Positions 21,820-33,426 of a stretch of 64,000 nt of DNA are shown one piece after another. Both the position numbers and the translations under genes were made by a program. The notes under the pieces are model-generated. The model made no database searches and was not told the DNA's origin. It saw only the letters and a program-made list of their open reading frames with translations. How positions within the stretch are numbered: the first letter of the stretch is position 1; every line of letters begins with the position of its first letter. Origin of the DNA: Phialophora verrucosa (lineage: Eukaryota; Ascomycota; Eurotiomycetes; Chaetothyriales; Herpotrichiellaceae); assembly GCA_002099365.1 (NCBI GenBank), contig MSED01000002.1:1984001-2048000 (forward strand). The letters run 5' to 3'.

Positions 21820-24309
21820 GGCGAGTGGCTGCCGTGCGCCGCAAGCTCCATAGATTGCTGAGAGAATAGACCTTTAGGGCAGAATGTTCTTTCGGGCTTT
21901 GAGAAAGCGCCACTGAATCCCGAAAGAAGGGACAGTGCCATGTTATCCAGTAGTGTGAGGCTAATGCAAGCCTCTAAGAGCACACGGCAGCTTCCAGGAC
22001 GAGCGATCGCAACAGATACCAGCTCCACAAGAGGTAAGGCGTACATGAGGCTTTCGCCTCAGCGATGTGTTTTGGGAGCTGATCGCCGCCTCTTCACCGT
22101 TTCTTTACGGGTGTCAAAGCCGCACATGTAAGACGGCTTGACAGAAACGCTGCTCTCCACCCCGTCATGACCTGAAGGAGGAGTGGCTGCAAGACCTCAC
22201 TCCTGGGATATTTTAGAGCCGGATCTTGCGCTGTGACAGCCCCCCGGCCGGCCAGGAGATCTTCGAGCCCATTCATCGCTTAGCGAACATCATGACCGAC
22301 CTTTCAGCCAGCCTCGGTGAGGAGTGGTACGCGCTCTCGGAGTCTGAAGCCAACCACATGTGCGAGCTTACGTGTCGGTTCTTGAGCGTTAACATGTCGG
22401 TTCCGGCGCGGCAACAAATCCCTCACAGCAGTTTGACATGCCGTTAATCGTCGTTACTGGTGCGCAACGCGTGATTGTTTGAGAATACCGAGTACGTAGC
22501 TACCCCACAATGCGGGCCATTTGAAAATAATCCCGATACCCCCGTCTGATTCAGGCCGATTGATAGAGTTTGAGTTCCGGCGCTGACGACTGGGGAAATT
22601 ATAGGAGGCCAAAGAGCTGTCGAGGGGTCCACCGGCTTCATGCAAGCCGCACAACGGTATCCTGGTCGAACAGGGGTCGGTCTCGGCAGCATCGGAGAGA
22701 GCACGAACTGCTGGCAGGGCGGGAACGACCAGTGGTCCCTTGGGAGTCCACGGCCTATCTACGAGTTACGAGTAGTCCCCGTCAAGGGTCTCCGATTCAT
22801 GATTCATCCAGGCCGTTTTGCTTGGTCTGCTCACCGGAGACTCTACTGTGTATTTCTTATTGCTATAAATGGGAATTGATTATATCTTCATGCAATTGCC
22901 GGTGGGCTCGCTTGAGAACCTCCCGTCCGATCCCATGTAGGCGAGCGAGATACGCGTGTTATCGTCCGGGTCTCGGAAGCTCTTTAACCGACACGCGGTG
23001 GCAAGCGTGGAAAGAGGAGGTGAAGAAAAGATGGTGTTATGGATACGGTACGAGGAGTGTAGGTACGAGTATCAGTGTTGAGCTCCTACGAGTAGGTGGT
23101 GATTGAACCGTCGCAGCCAGGTGCGGTGGCAGTGTATAGAAGCCCAAACAGGAAGTGACGGGTTGATCAGTTTGACCAAAAGAGGGCGCTGCTGCTGGTT
23201 AGTGCACCTCTCTAAGGTCGTTGCATTCCGCTTAGCGCTCACATACCGCTGCTCGACACCTCTTCGGGCGCTCGCTTGACACCGGCGGCCTGAGATAGGA
23301 CGCAAACGAGTCAAGGGCTGGCGGTGATGGAGCTTGGCGGCAGGGGCAGCGAATTGCTGAGACTGCCAACACAGCCGCCTGTTTCTGCGTGCTTCTTGCG
23401 GTTGGCACGGTAGACAGATAGCAATTGATGGCGTCCGGCCGCATTGACACGAGAAGGAAGCGCAGATACTTTGAGTTCGGCCGTTTGTAGCTTCCAGTTG
23501 GTCGGACTCTTTGGCGAGAGGCGGCACGCTAACATCACTCTGGCTTCCGCTGGTTGGCGCTCTTAACTAAAACCACGGTCGGATCTACAGTGACGGACTT
23601 GGAGCTCGGGACGATCGTAGACACCGATCCAAGGTGGAGGCGGCTTCACGTCAGTCCAGCAACGCCTACGCCGCCTCCAGCAACGCCTAGCCGCCTCCAG
23701 CCTAGCCCACGCCTGAGCTCCGACAGGCACCTGCGCTCAATTGGCTGCCACCACCATCTCGTCATCTCCAGGGAAGCTTAAACGCAGCTCCCTTACCTGG
23801 GAGCATTCTCGACGCTCTCTCGCCCTAGCAACAGGCAGAGTGGCATGATGATGCTTTGACATTGCTCATGCTTTTCTCTTCCCTCGCTCCCGCCAGCGGC
23901 GTGGTGTCTGTAACCGGCCGTTAGATCGCTGGGAGAAGGACGTTGTCTCGACCAACGGTCCCCTCGTCCGGTTGCTGCTTGCCGCTCCCCGCCGCCGCTC
24001 GCTTCCCCAATCGTCAATCCGACGGATCTTCGCTGTCTCAAGCCTCTTTCGCAATCGCATTTCCTCGTTATACCGCATCCTTGGCCTGAGTGCCGCTGCA
24101 GGCCTACATTGCTGCGCTGGCCTTTTTACGTGTTGCTTGAGGCCATAAGGCACCACTCTGCGCCGAGGACAGTCCCCGACCTTCACTTCTCCACAGCTGT
24201 ACATGCCGCCCGTCCATCCCTTCACCATAGGCAGGGATGAGACTTATATACCAGTGCACGGCAACCCCATAGCTCTAATTGTAACCCGTCCGAACTTCAC
24301 CGAGCAACA
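21820..24309. other. 2.5 kb gene-free stretch before the DUF8004 gene
   Basis: Longest non-coding gap in the window. Several frames of 60-180 codons exist on both strands, but none shows a family or codon pattern like the genes. It contains a short tandem repeat at 23656-23705 and a CT- and GC-rich tract from about 23640 that may be a long leader for the downstream gene. Confidence 0.5.
23656..23705. repeat. Short tandem repeat, about 21-bp unit
   Basis: Two near-identical units beginning CCAGCAACGCCTA and ending CCGCCT, plus a partial third (CCAGCCTAGCC). It lies in non-coding DNA upstream of the DUF8004 gene. Confidence 0.7.
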
Positions 24310-26828
24310 ATGCGACGCTTGCAGGGCCGTGTCACGCGGGACGACATTCGTTCAGCTGGACTGAGGCGCTGGGATGGGCGCGAACGAGTCACCACCGACT
24401 GGATCAATATCTTTCATGTATGTGATATTTCTCAGGGGCGCTGCCAACTTGTGGTGTGTCCAAAAACTCATGTCATGTGCTCTAGGAACCTGAGCTGTGC
24501 TGGCCCACGGGCGATTGCCTCGTCTACCTGCGGGAACCTGGCCAGTCGAGTCGCGGGCCTGCCTTCCGCGTCCACACCGACTTCCTCAGAGTCAGAGGCT
24601 TTGAGTCACTTGTCGACCGCTGCATCGTCAGGAATTCGATTCACACGACAGTGCAGTGCGGCTTGCCGAATTGTTCAGGCTGCGACCCTCAGGAAGCGAT
24701 CCAGGAACTGTATATTCCAGCACCGCACGCTGCTTCGCTCGAAGACGTCTTCCATCACCACATTACAACACGAAACTTCTTTGCCTGGCTGTACAATCGA
24801 CCACTGGCTGGTCGGACACTGGGCACCGCGCTGGCGGCATTGAAGGCCAGGCTGGACACGTATCGACCCGATGATAGCTCCCAAAACACCCTCGAGGTGT
24901 TATCGTATGCGGAGAACCAGAGGTACTTGGACTTCAGGGAGTGTGTTGACCACGCTCTTGCGGCCCTGTTCCTCGCAGAGAAACTCCAGGTGGAGGATCT
25001 CTGGGTCGATGCATTCGCACACTGTGTGGGCATGAGTCACCGTGACCTTCGATCAAGTATTGAATATGCTGTGAGTGCACCAGACGTTGAGACCGCAAGG
25101 AGCAAGAAACAAACTAACTGTGGTCAGGCGGTGAGCGCAAAAGCCAAAACACTCGTCAATCGAGCGAGACTGGAGATGGACGTCCGACTCGACCGCGTGC
25201 ACAAGTCGGTTGTTTCCTTCTTCGAGAATGAGGTCTCGGGCAGCTTCCTCGGCCTCCCACAACCAGCACGGGAGCACCTCGACAAGTTCCGTGCCTTTCT
25301 CAAATCAGTCTACACCGAGCAGAACGGCTCCTGGCCTCCTGACAGGTTCGAGGAGGAGGTCGTGCAACAGGAAGTTTACTCAACTATGTTTTCCGATTTT
25401 CAGAGCCTATATCAGCACTTGGTGGATCCCGAGTCGTCGGCAGATATGGTGGAAAACGACATCAGCAAGACGGGTGGTGTCTGCACGCTACAGAATATCC
25501 ACGCCTTTGACAAGAAACACTCCTATGCCCCCCTTGCCCAGCCCCTGCCCAGGTTACCGGAGCCCTTCGAGCGTAGCTCTACTCAGCAGCCTAAGCTTCA
25601 GCGAAGGCTGTCTTGGAACCCCAAACTGAGGCGCAAGGCTCTTAAGAAGGCACAACGAGCACATGACAAGCGCGCCCTGATTGCTGCTTCTAACCGAGAC
25701 GTCCTGCTCATGGATTGTCCGTTGGTCAGGAAGTATTCGGACTTCGAAGAGATGACAGTCGACGACGATTTGGGACGTCTCTCTGCAATTGAAGGTCGTA
25801 AGGTCAGGTGGTTCCTGATCTACGCGGTTCTGCAAACGTTCCACTCGATCGCACAACCGCCGAAAGAAGTCCGTAACATCTCGAATCTCACTTACTCTCT
25901 CTGCTGTCGGCCGCCGACCCAGAAGCCGTGGCAGGAACAGCAGCTGCCAGAAGTCCGTACTTCGGGAAAGAGATTGTCCCAACTGGTCCCTGACAACGGC
26001 TACTCTCACACCAACCTCTCCTCGTCCTCACTTGGCGAGACCTTGACACGAGGAAGATCAGTCAAGGCTCGCAGGCGGACACTGCCGGCGAGCCTGCCGG
26101 CATCCTTGCTAGCATCCTTGCCCGGTAAGACGCCCCCTGGATCGCGGTCAACCTCCCTCCGAAGACTCGTGTCCAGACGGGGTCAGACGGCGGCGGATGA
26201 GGTGCCGCCAAAGCGGCCTCCATTCTGCGAGATCTATGTCGAAGGATACGGGAACGGTCTGAATGAGATTGCTCCCGACAGTGCAGAAAACGCGCCCGCA
26301 GAGCTTACAGCAGAACCCGAATTGAATGTGAACGCAATCAAGGAAGATCCTGGAGAGCCACAAGAGCTTCAAAGCAATACTGTCCACGAGATGGAAGCAA
26401 ACCACACTGACAGCAACCCCCCTCCCCCATCATCGGACGATTCACCTACTACGCCACCCTCAATGTCTCGTGAGTCGTCCAACTGCTCCGTTAGCGGGAC
26501 CTCGTCCAGCACCAGTGAAGAAGGCAATGTCGACCCCGTCACACCAGGAGCCAATGCTATAATGTCACTAGTGGACATTCTGAAATCCACCGGCATGGCT
26601 CCAGTACCCAACAACCTCCGCGGGGACACGGCAGGTACGGTGCACAAGAAGCCTAGGCCACGATCGTTGATTGTGCAGGGCACAGACCCCGATATCAACA
26701 TTGTCGACATGGATCGATATGGCCCGGATTTTGATTCGCCATATGTCCATTTCAACACCCAGACGTGGGACATGATTTTGGAGCCAAGGCCAATGACGGC
26801 ACCGGCTCCTAGACCCATCGCTGTTTGA
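24310..26828 (+). CDS. DUF8004 family protein
   Basis: Exon 1 is 24310-24417 and exon 2 starts at 24486. A second likely intron lies at 25071-25127 (GTGAGT donor, CTAAC branch point, CAG acceptor); it is 57 nt and in frame, so the protein is 797 residues if spliced and 816 if not. The N-terminus (MRRLQGRVTRDDIRSAGLRRWDG ... EPELCWPTGDCLVYLREPGQSSRGPAFRV) fits the Pezizomycotina DUF8004 family, which has no known biochemical role. A central helical domain of about 300 residues follows. The C-terminal third is Ser/Pro-rich and disordered (SSNCSVSGTSSSTSEE), ending with a short conserved-looking block. Family assignment is from memory of its N-terminal signature. Confidence 0.78.
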
Positions 26829-27338
26829 GTTCGAGCCATGGCCGCATCCCAGCGTACGTATCAGAAGGTCAATCCTTCATCAGATTACTGGGCCACCGCG
26901 TGTTATGGCCCAAAAGCATTGACACGACCACCATAAGCAAGGAGAAGGATGTTTTGAGCGCTCACTAATAGCGGGGGAATTAATGATACGAATCTCTTCG
27001 ACGATGGCATGGAGTACCACCAGGGGGAAATCTAATGATTGGCGTTGTTTGCCTAGATACCCTTGGTCGATGTTTGTAGTCACGGGTGGTGTTGGGAGGC
27101 TCTTAAAACTTGGTATTAGATAGCTGGAGTGGGTATACTCCGTACATAGCAAAGATATCTCAGCCATGTGCGTGCCTTCTTGATGCTCGTCGAGGCCCAT
27201 AACACGCGCCGGTAAATGCATTCCAGTCATTGACGTCATTAATTAAACGGACGCGCTCAGCCATTGCTGCAAGCCCATGGCTTGCCGCCTCACGACGAGG
27301 CAGGGCCACTCGCCTTAGCCTCGAATACGGCTCCTGCG
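26829..27338. other. Intergenic between the DUF8004 gene and the next plus-strand gene
   Basis: About 510 bases. It carries one copy of the TACTCCGTAC element at 27136-27145 and otherwise nothing recognised. Confidence 0.55.
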
Positions 27339-28364
27339 ATGGACCTCGAAGCCCAACGTCTTAAGAACTTGCAGCGTAAGCAGAAGCTGCTCGCAGAGCT
27401 GAACCTAGACAACGGCACTGCACGAAGAGAGCAGCAAACAGGTTCAACGGAGGACAAGCCAACGGTGAAAAGGCGGAGACTCGACAGTTCAGCCATCGTG
27501 CAGCGTGTCTCGTCGAGGACCTCTGCCCGAATAGCTGCTCGAGAAATCCGCGTGTCCTACAATGAAGAAAATCAGTCCAGCAACACGGGTCCTCGGACCA
27601 GGACGAAGAATCAGGACGATCTAGAGCCTCGAGACGCCTCACCGGTTCAGTCTAAACGTTCAATACCAAAGACTATATCACCTCCGCTTCCCACGGACCT
27701 GGCGTCTTTGATCCAACACTATACTTCTTGGACCTCTTCTGCGGGACCACCGACGCTCGACTGGTGCACCAATACATACCACTTTGCATCACACCCCAGT
27801 TTCAGGCCAAACATATCGCCCCTCTCAATCCTCCTGCAAGGTGCCTTTGGGGGCACGTACTTCTCCCCCTGGCGTAGCCGCTCCTTGGGAGTGACATTGG
27901 AGGACGACTATTTCGCGACCCTGCCGCCCGCCTGGCTAGCTCAACTGCAACCGCCTGAGAAGTACATCACGTCACGGACGTACAATCCGGAACTTAACAG
28001 ACACGGCGTCCAGTGCGGCCAGACGTTATCTCAGTGGGAGGACGCCGGGTGGATCAATTTCCAGCACGACGCCCGAGGTTGGTTTGAATGGTATATCCGC
28101 TTCTGGCTCGGTCGGCGCCTGGATGATGGAGAGGACGAAAGACAGGTTGGGAGGTGGCTGAGATGTGTAGGGCCCAAGGGGAGGTGGAAGCGGACGTTGT
28201 TGAAGAAGTACGTCGAGGCGGGGGTCAGGAGTGTCTTTGACGACGAAGACGGCGATGATGACGACGCGGAAGACGAGCGAAAGGTTAGCCCCGTCATACA
28301 TCAAACTTGTCTACACTGGGGCTATCAAGTCACGCAGGAGGATCTGGATGAGGCGTGCAGGTGA
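27339..28364 (+). CDS. Conserved fungal protein of unknown function
   Basis: Single exon, 341 residues. The only in-frame ATG before the folded part is at 27339 (MDLEAQRLKNLQRKQKLLAEL). Residues 1-110 are charged and likely disordered, with a basic cluster (VKRRRLD). The C-terminal 230 residues resemble a Trp-rich family I recall in many Pezizomycotina: GAFGGTYFSPW ... LPPAWLAQL ... VQCGQTLSQWEDAGWINFQHDARGWFEWYIRFWLGRR ... RWLRCVGPKGRWKRTLLKKY ... SPVIHQTCLHWGYQVTQEDLD. No function is known to me. The acidic run before the last block (DDEDGDDDDAEDE) is a typical linker. Confidence 0.82.
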   Translation: MDLEAQRLKNLQRKQKLLAELNLDNGTARREQQTGSTEDKPTVKRRRLDSSAIVQRVSSRTSARIAAREIRVSYNEENQSSNTGPRTRTKNQDDLEPRDASPVQSKRSIPKTISPPLPTDLASLIQHYTSWTSSAGPPTLDWCTNTYHFASHPSFRPNISPLSILLQGAFGGTYFSPWRSRSLGVTLEDDYFATLPPAWLAQLQPPEKYITSRTYNPELNRHGVQCGQTLSQWEDAGWINFQHDARGWFEWYIRFWLGRRLDDGEDERQVGRWLRCVGPKGRWKRTLLKKYVEAGVRSVFDDEDGDDDDAEDERKVSPVIHQTCLHWGYQVTQEDLDEACR

Positions 28365-28602
28365 AGCGGGCTTAGCCTCCCTATCCTTGCGCATCAAGGC
28401 TGTTTCTGTTGGTATGCGGAAGGCGCGAGGACGATGACTGCTACGACGGAAGCGGTCTCCCCAGCAAGCAAGACCAACGTCGGAACTGCCTACCGCGGTG
28501 GTAGATTGCGATAGGGTGCCTTGCTGATAGTGGTAATGAGGACATGCTCCAAACGCCAGGTACCCATGTACGAACGGTAACGATTCGCTTCTCGAGGTCG
28601 GC

Positions 28603-29434
28603 CTACCGGAACATCTGATTCCACGCCTCCCAGTGGTTTTTGGCAGCCGGCTGTCGTACCAGTCCCCACCGTTGGAGTTCCTTTGTCTCATCGCCGAAAG
28701 AGGCATCCGTGTCTCGCCACAGTTCGAAGTCGATGATGGTGCATTTCTTGGTCTCCCGTTCCCACAGGATGTTGCGCAACCCGCAATCTACGGGCTCGAT
28801 GCCTTGGGCATATATCCAGCTGCCAATGGTCAATGAGTCGCCTTGAGAGGGCAAGGCAGGTTAACTGACCCCAGTGCCACGAGGAATCTCTCTATGATCT
28901 GCTTTCGTTCCTCGTCCGACATGCCCCAATAGTACATGTTGAACAGCGAATCGCCCGGCATTTTGGTCATCACGAGGAACGTCAGGTATCCGCCGGGCAG
29001 AGGTCCCTCTGCAGGCTGGACCGTGCTCATGAAATTGACCAACACCGGCGTGTAGTCACTGCTGGCGTCGTGGAAGTTCTTCAACGCCTTCAGCTCATGT
29101 GCCGTCGTCGTGCTGGGGCCGGACTCAGGCGTATTGCTGGGTCGTTGCTCGCCTCCCGGGATCCTCCAGCCGAAGTCAGCTTCTTGTGCTTCACGGGGCC
29201 AAATGATGTGGGAAGTTCACAGTACTGGATCTTGATCTTGACGACGTATTCTTCCGTCGACGAGGAATCTGCCTCGGTCCGCCGGCACGTCAGCACGATC
29301 CGTGCCTCTGCTGGCGTGCCATCGTGGCACGAGCGATACGTCGCCAATGGCTTCAAGAGCTCATACGATGTGCCGTCGGTGAATTTGACGATTTTGTCAA
29401 TATAGCTCGGGATGATGGGAGGGTTGTCCTCCAT
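28603..29434 (-). CDS. Kinase-like (aminoglycoside-phosphotransferase fold) protein, possible frame break
   Basis: The last intron is clear (28869-28820, 50 nt). The C-terminal lobe carries a catalytic-loop-like DCGLRNILW and a metal-binding-like IIDFELW, the usual D-x-x-x-x-N and DF(E) pattern of fungal orphan kinase-like proteins. The N-lobe segment EEYVVKIKIQY could supply the ATP-binding Lys. GGYLTFLVMTKMPGDSL resembles the hinge. The usual HxD His is replaced (PVDCGLRN), so activity is uncertain. Between 29200 and 29085 the frame shifts by one base. A 47-nt (GAG acceptor) or 71-nt intron starting GTGAAG after the Pro codon could explain it, but neither is convincing, so a frameshifted or decaying gene is possible. 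Start at 29434 is the first ATG; an upstream exon may exist. Confidence 0.6.
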
Positions 29435-30410
29435 TCTCGGTTGCGGCGGCCGGGGGAGGCCAACCGAAGATTTCCGCTTATCTTCGACCGTGGAGACGAT
29501 GTTGGTCAAACTCTAGTGACGTCTAGAGCGTCTAACAGTACGGATGGCTACTGTTAGTTGCCTTGACTTTAGACGGTCCCTATCGTATCCCGGTACTGCG
29601 ATCCGGACAGATCTTGGATTTCGAGACTCAAGTCGAGTTGTTGGTGAGATGACTTGGCCGATCCCAAGCGTGAGGGAATGGGGTCCAATCCGCTTGGCCG
29701 GCCTGCCTGGGGGGCTTGTTTGATCCCACGTCCGGGGAACCGGGCACTCGCCGCAGACAGCTCCAGGATGCGCCGCCAACATCATCGAATTTTCTTCCAA
29801 AGTTTACAATCACGCTACTGTATGGGGACACAGAGTTTAAATTATGCAGTACTCTCCTAGAAACACCAGAGACCTGTCAGCGGCCTCCCAGATTCTTGGG
29901 ATTCTCGAGACCGTTGAAAGCTTCCGAACATGATCATCGTTAGTGGTCATAGTGCCTCGCACACTGGAGCCAGCGGCTTGGAGAAAACCCTCTTCCCCAT
30001 CTTTTCTTTTAGAGCTGCTCGAAAGTGATCTGACTGTCCCAAGATGGAGCCCTTTTCTCAGATCGGGAAGAGCGTACAGTACCTGCATGAGATATCCGCC
30101 TGGAAATCCCCACTCGATTTCCCATCTTCAACATCTTGACGTCTGTGGTTCTCGTTTCGCTCCCTCTCCTCCTCGCCGTTGGCCAGAGTGAATCCCCAGG
30201 ACGGGATGACCTCGTCTTGACAGGTGCTTTGATCTGCTTTCGTTTAGCTTAGTTCGTTGTTTTCCAAGCGGCACCACCAACGCAAGTCGACCTAACAGTA
30301 GATCCTTTCTTCCTCTCCCGACCAAGCCACCATTCATCATCGTCCGGGGTGCGGAGAGTCTGAGAGACTCGTGAATTGCTGGCTACATCACCCGTTGTCT
30401 CAAGCCGAAT
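29435..30410. promoter_or_regulatory. Divergent region upstream of the RGS-LOV gene
   Basis: About 980 bases between the kinase-like gene and the photoreceptor gene. No coding region is supported. The last 200 bases are CT-rich (CCTCTCCTCCTCG) and probably the leader of the photoreceptor transcript. Confidence 0.5.
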
Positions 30411-32441
30411 ATGACCTCTGCCTCTGAGGACACAGACAGACCTGCACCCACTTCTCTTCCCCTTCGTGTTCACGATGCCGCCGCCGGCAGCCGACCAACC
30501 TCTGCCGCGCAGGCTTCCGTGACCGATTCCACTGAATACCCTACGAACTACTCGACCACCTCACTTATTCGCGAATCCTACATGGGAACCGATATGCCTC
30601 ATGCTAATGGGATACGCCATGTGGAGAATGAGCTGCCTCGACTGCAAGCCAATGGACAATTGGAGAACGGTGACAACCTCGAGCCCATCCTCGAAGATGA
30701 TCCCGCGTCTTTCAATCTCATCTCTCCTCCGCCTGCGGAGCCAGAGCTCTTCTCACTCGAAGATCAGACACAAGCACTCTTCTCGAAAGGTCATCTGCAA
30801 GTCATCTTCGCCGACCCGACCTACCTCTTCAGATTCACGTCTTTCCTGGGCATGCACCGGCCGCAGTCTGTGCCCATCCTTGTACACTATCTCGACTCAC
30901 TCAAATCACTCCGAGCGATCAATTACGCCAACGCAATCTGCGAGGGCCTCGACCCCGTCGAAGGATTCGAGTTTACACAAAGGCCGGTCAAGCCGACGAT
31001 AAATATAGCATTGGAAGAGAGGGCAAAGGCGGCTTTTGAGGTCCTGGCGACGGAGGAGTTACCTGCTTTCGTCACGCATCAGTACATACAAGTGGTTAGC
31101 AACACCATCACCGCGAGGATAACAGGAGCGTTATCTCCGGGTCTGCGGGAAGCATCTGATGGATTGGCCGAAGTCTTCTGTCTGACGGATCCTTCCCGAC
31201 CAGACAACCCGATCGTTTTCGCTTCAGAAGGTATGCTCGCTTGTTCCGAGCAGAAACCATGGCTGACGTATTGCAGAATTCAACCGAACGACGCAATATG
31301 GCATGTCCTACGTTCTTGGCCGGAATTGTAGGTTCTTGCAAGGACCCAATACAAATCCACATAGTGTACGGAGGATCCGAGAATCCCTCAAAGCCGGCCG
31401 GCAGCACCAGGAGGTCCTCCTCAACTAGTACGTGCATTCGATCCACCGTTGTTTGACTGTCTAACGGGTACAGTCGGCGCGATGGCTCTCCCTTTGTGAA
31501 TCTCCTCATGATGGCTCCGCTTTCTGACAGCAGGGGCGTCGTCCGCTATCATATCGGCGCACAGGTCGATGTCAGCGGACTGGTCAAAGATGCCTCAGAA
31601 ATGGAATCCCTGCAAAAACTACTAGAAATACGGGCTCGAGGCGAAGATCCACCTATCCCTGAACAGCCGAATCCTGAAAAGAATGACGAGTTGCGGGAAT
31701 TGAGCGAGATGCTCAACCAGGGCGAGCTGAGCACCATCAAGCGACACGGCGGCAAGATGCACCGCGAAGTCTTGGAGGAGGATGCGGAGAGCGTTTCATC
31801 TCATCAACCGCGCCTGTTGCTGAAGGACCCGGATACTTTGACTCCACCAATTGGGAGTACCAATGGACGGTTGGGGGGTATCTATCAGCATGTAAGTGCA
31901 CGTCGAACTCGCCGACATGCTCAATTCGCTGACGAAACTGTAGTATCTGCTCGTGAGGCCGTATCCGTCGCTGCGGATTCTCTTTGCCAGCCCGTCACAA
32001 AGATTGCCAGGTATTCTGCAGTCACCCTTTTTGAACAAGATAGGTGGTTCACAGCGTGTCCGGGAAGAATTGACGACAGCCTTTGCGGAGGGAAGAGGTG
32101 TGACCGCCAAAGTTCGCTGGGTCAGCAAAGGCGATGAGCAAGGCAAGAACAAATGGATTCATTGCACTCCTTTACTCGGTCAAGCAGGGCATATTGGAGT
32201 GTGGATGGTGGTGGTGGTGGACGACGAGAAGGGCAACGACAGATGGACGGGTGCAGGACGACTTCCACCACAAGTGGCTACCCCGGAGAGGGCTCGGACT
32301 CCAGCTCTCGTCAATGGGCACCGCGTCCCCGGATCCAGCCACCACAGCTCTGGGGGTATAAACGGCGGACATCCAGAGCGTAATGGCGGGGGGAGTCTGG
32401 GAAGCGGCAGCGGCAGTGCCACGAGCCTGAGAATTGCATGA
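30411..32441 (+). CDS. RGS-LOV blue-light photoreceptor
   Basis: Four exons (30411-31230, 31277-31427, 31474-31891, 31944-32441) give 628 residues. Residues 110-240 carry the RGS-like region of fungal RGS-LOV proteins (FADPTYLFRFTSFLGMHRPQ ... ILVHYLDSLKSLRAINYANAI). Residues 250-375 are a LOV domain: GLAEVFCLTDPSRPDNPIVF, then GRNCRFLQGPNT with the photoadduct Cys at about 291, NYRRDGSPFVN and IGAQVDVSGL, which supply flavin contacts. All canonical LOV residues are present, so blue-light adduct formation is expected. After a polar linker, a second conserved block (YLLVRPYPSLRILFASPS ... KWIHCTPLLGQAGHIGVWMVVV) looks PAS-like. It is the BcLOV4 type, whose Botrytis member binds membrane lipids in light; that behaviour here is inference. 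Confidence 0.88.
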
Positions 32442-33426
32442 TCAAGAATTTATGCACGCCCGTGTTCTGATCTCCGGGTTCTTGTATGTACGCGCCATCT
32501 TACCGGTCAGTTGGGCGGACAGTTGCGCTGTCTATATTCTGGGTCTTGGGGTTGAGCCCCAGTGACATTACCTTGCAGAGCGACTCGATATTAATGTCAG
32601 AACTAATATTGTTTTCTCTTGATTTGCAGGATAGCATGAATATTCTGTGTGCGGGAGGGGAATGTCCATGGCATCAATCCTTTGTCCGTGGACAATGGCG
32701 CCGGAGAGAATTAAGCTTTTCGAAGCCCGGTAGTGGGGCGGGGCAGTCAGCTCCCTGGGCGTCTTTGGGTGCCTGGGCGCCTGGATGCTTGGGTCCCCTG
32801 GCTCCTGGCAGGCGTGAATCTGGGCTGTGTGTTGTTGACACGAGTGACGAGAACGGCCGTGTCTCCGCTTCTCCTTTTCGATACGCTGCTCCTCTCATGC
32901 GAAGCTTCAGCTACGGGCTTGAACTCGTACGCGTACTCCCACTCCGTACTGTACTCGTAGTGGAAGACTCGTCATCAGGCCTGGTTGTTGTTGCTGCACA
33001 TGTTTCATCGACATCAATTGTGGATCAGGCTGCTTTTTTCCACATCTGATCTTCAGTTTTTTTACAGACTCCGGAAGTAGGTCGAGTATGGGCATCTCAG
33101 GCGAGTCGTCAGCCCCATGCAGGGCTTCTCGGTGAGTGGTAGACATGCGACGACTGTTGACGAGCATCCGGGGCACGTTACATGCGAACAAATACTGTGG
33201 GTAGACATGTCTCAATGCCTTCTTTCCCTTTCATACTCGGTCTGTACTGACGTTTCCTCTGCTTGTGCTTTGGTGCCAGTTGCTTGCAGCTTCTCGTTCC
33301 CGTCTATTCATAAAAGCACCGCAGCCGAGTGGCGCTTGCAGACAGTATATTGAAAGAAGAGCAATCGACGCCAGGTCAATCGAATGAGCCCTCGACGACG
33401 TCCACTTCCGTGCGTTTCTCTCGACC
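32442..33426. other. Intergenic between the RGS-LOV and DUF3431 genes
   Basis: About 985 bases. It holds a dense GTAC-rich patch at about 32926-32962, including ACTCCGTAC, TACTCGTA and GTACGCGTAC, related to the element also seen near 27.1 and 38.2 kb. No gene is supported. Confidence 0.5.

Noticed and set aside
22570..23106. 178-codon plus-strand frame in the gene-free interval
   Set aside because: Arg/Ser-rich translation without motifs, and no splice-compatible neighbours.
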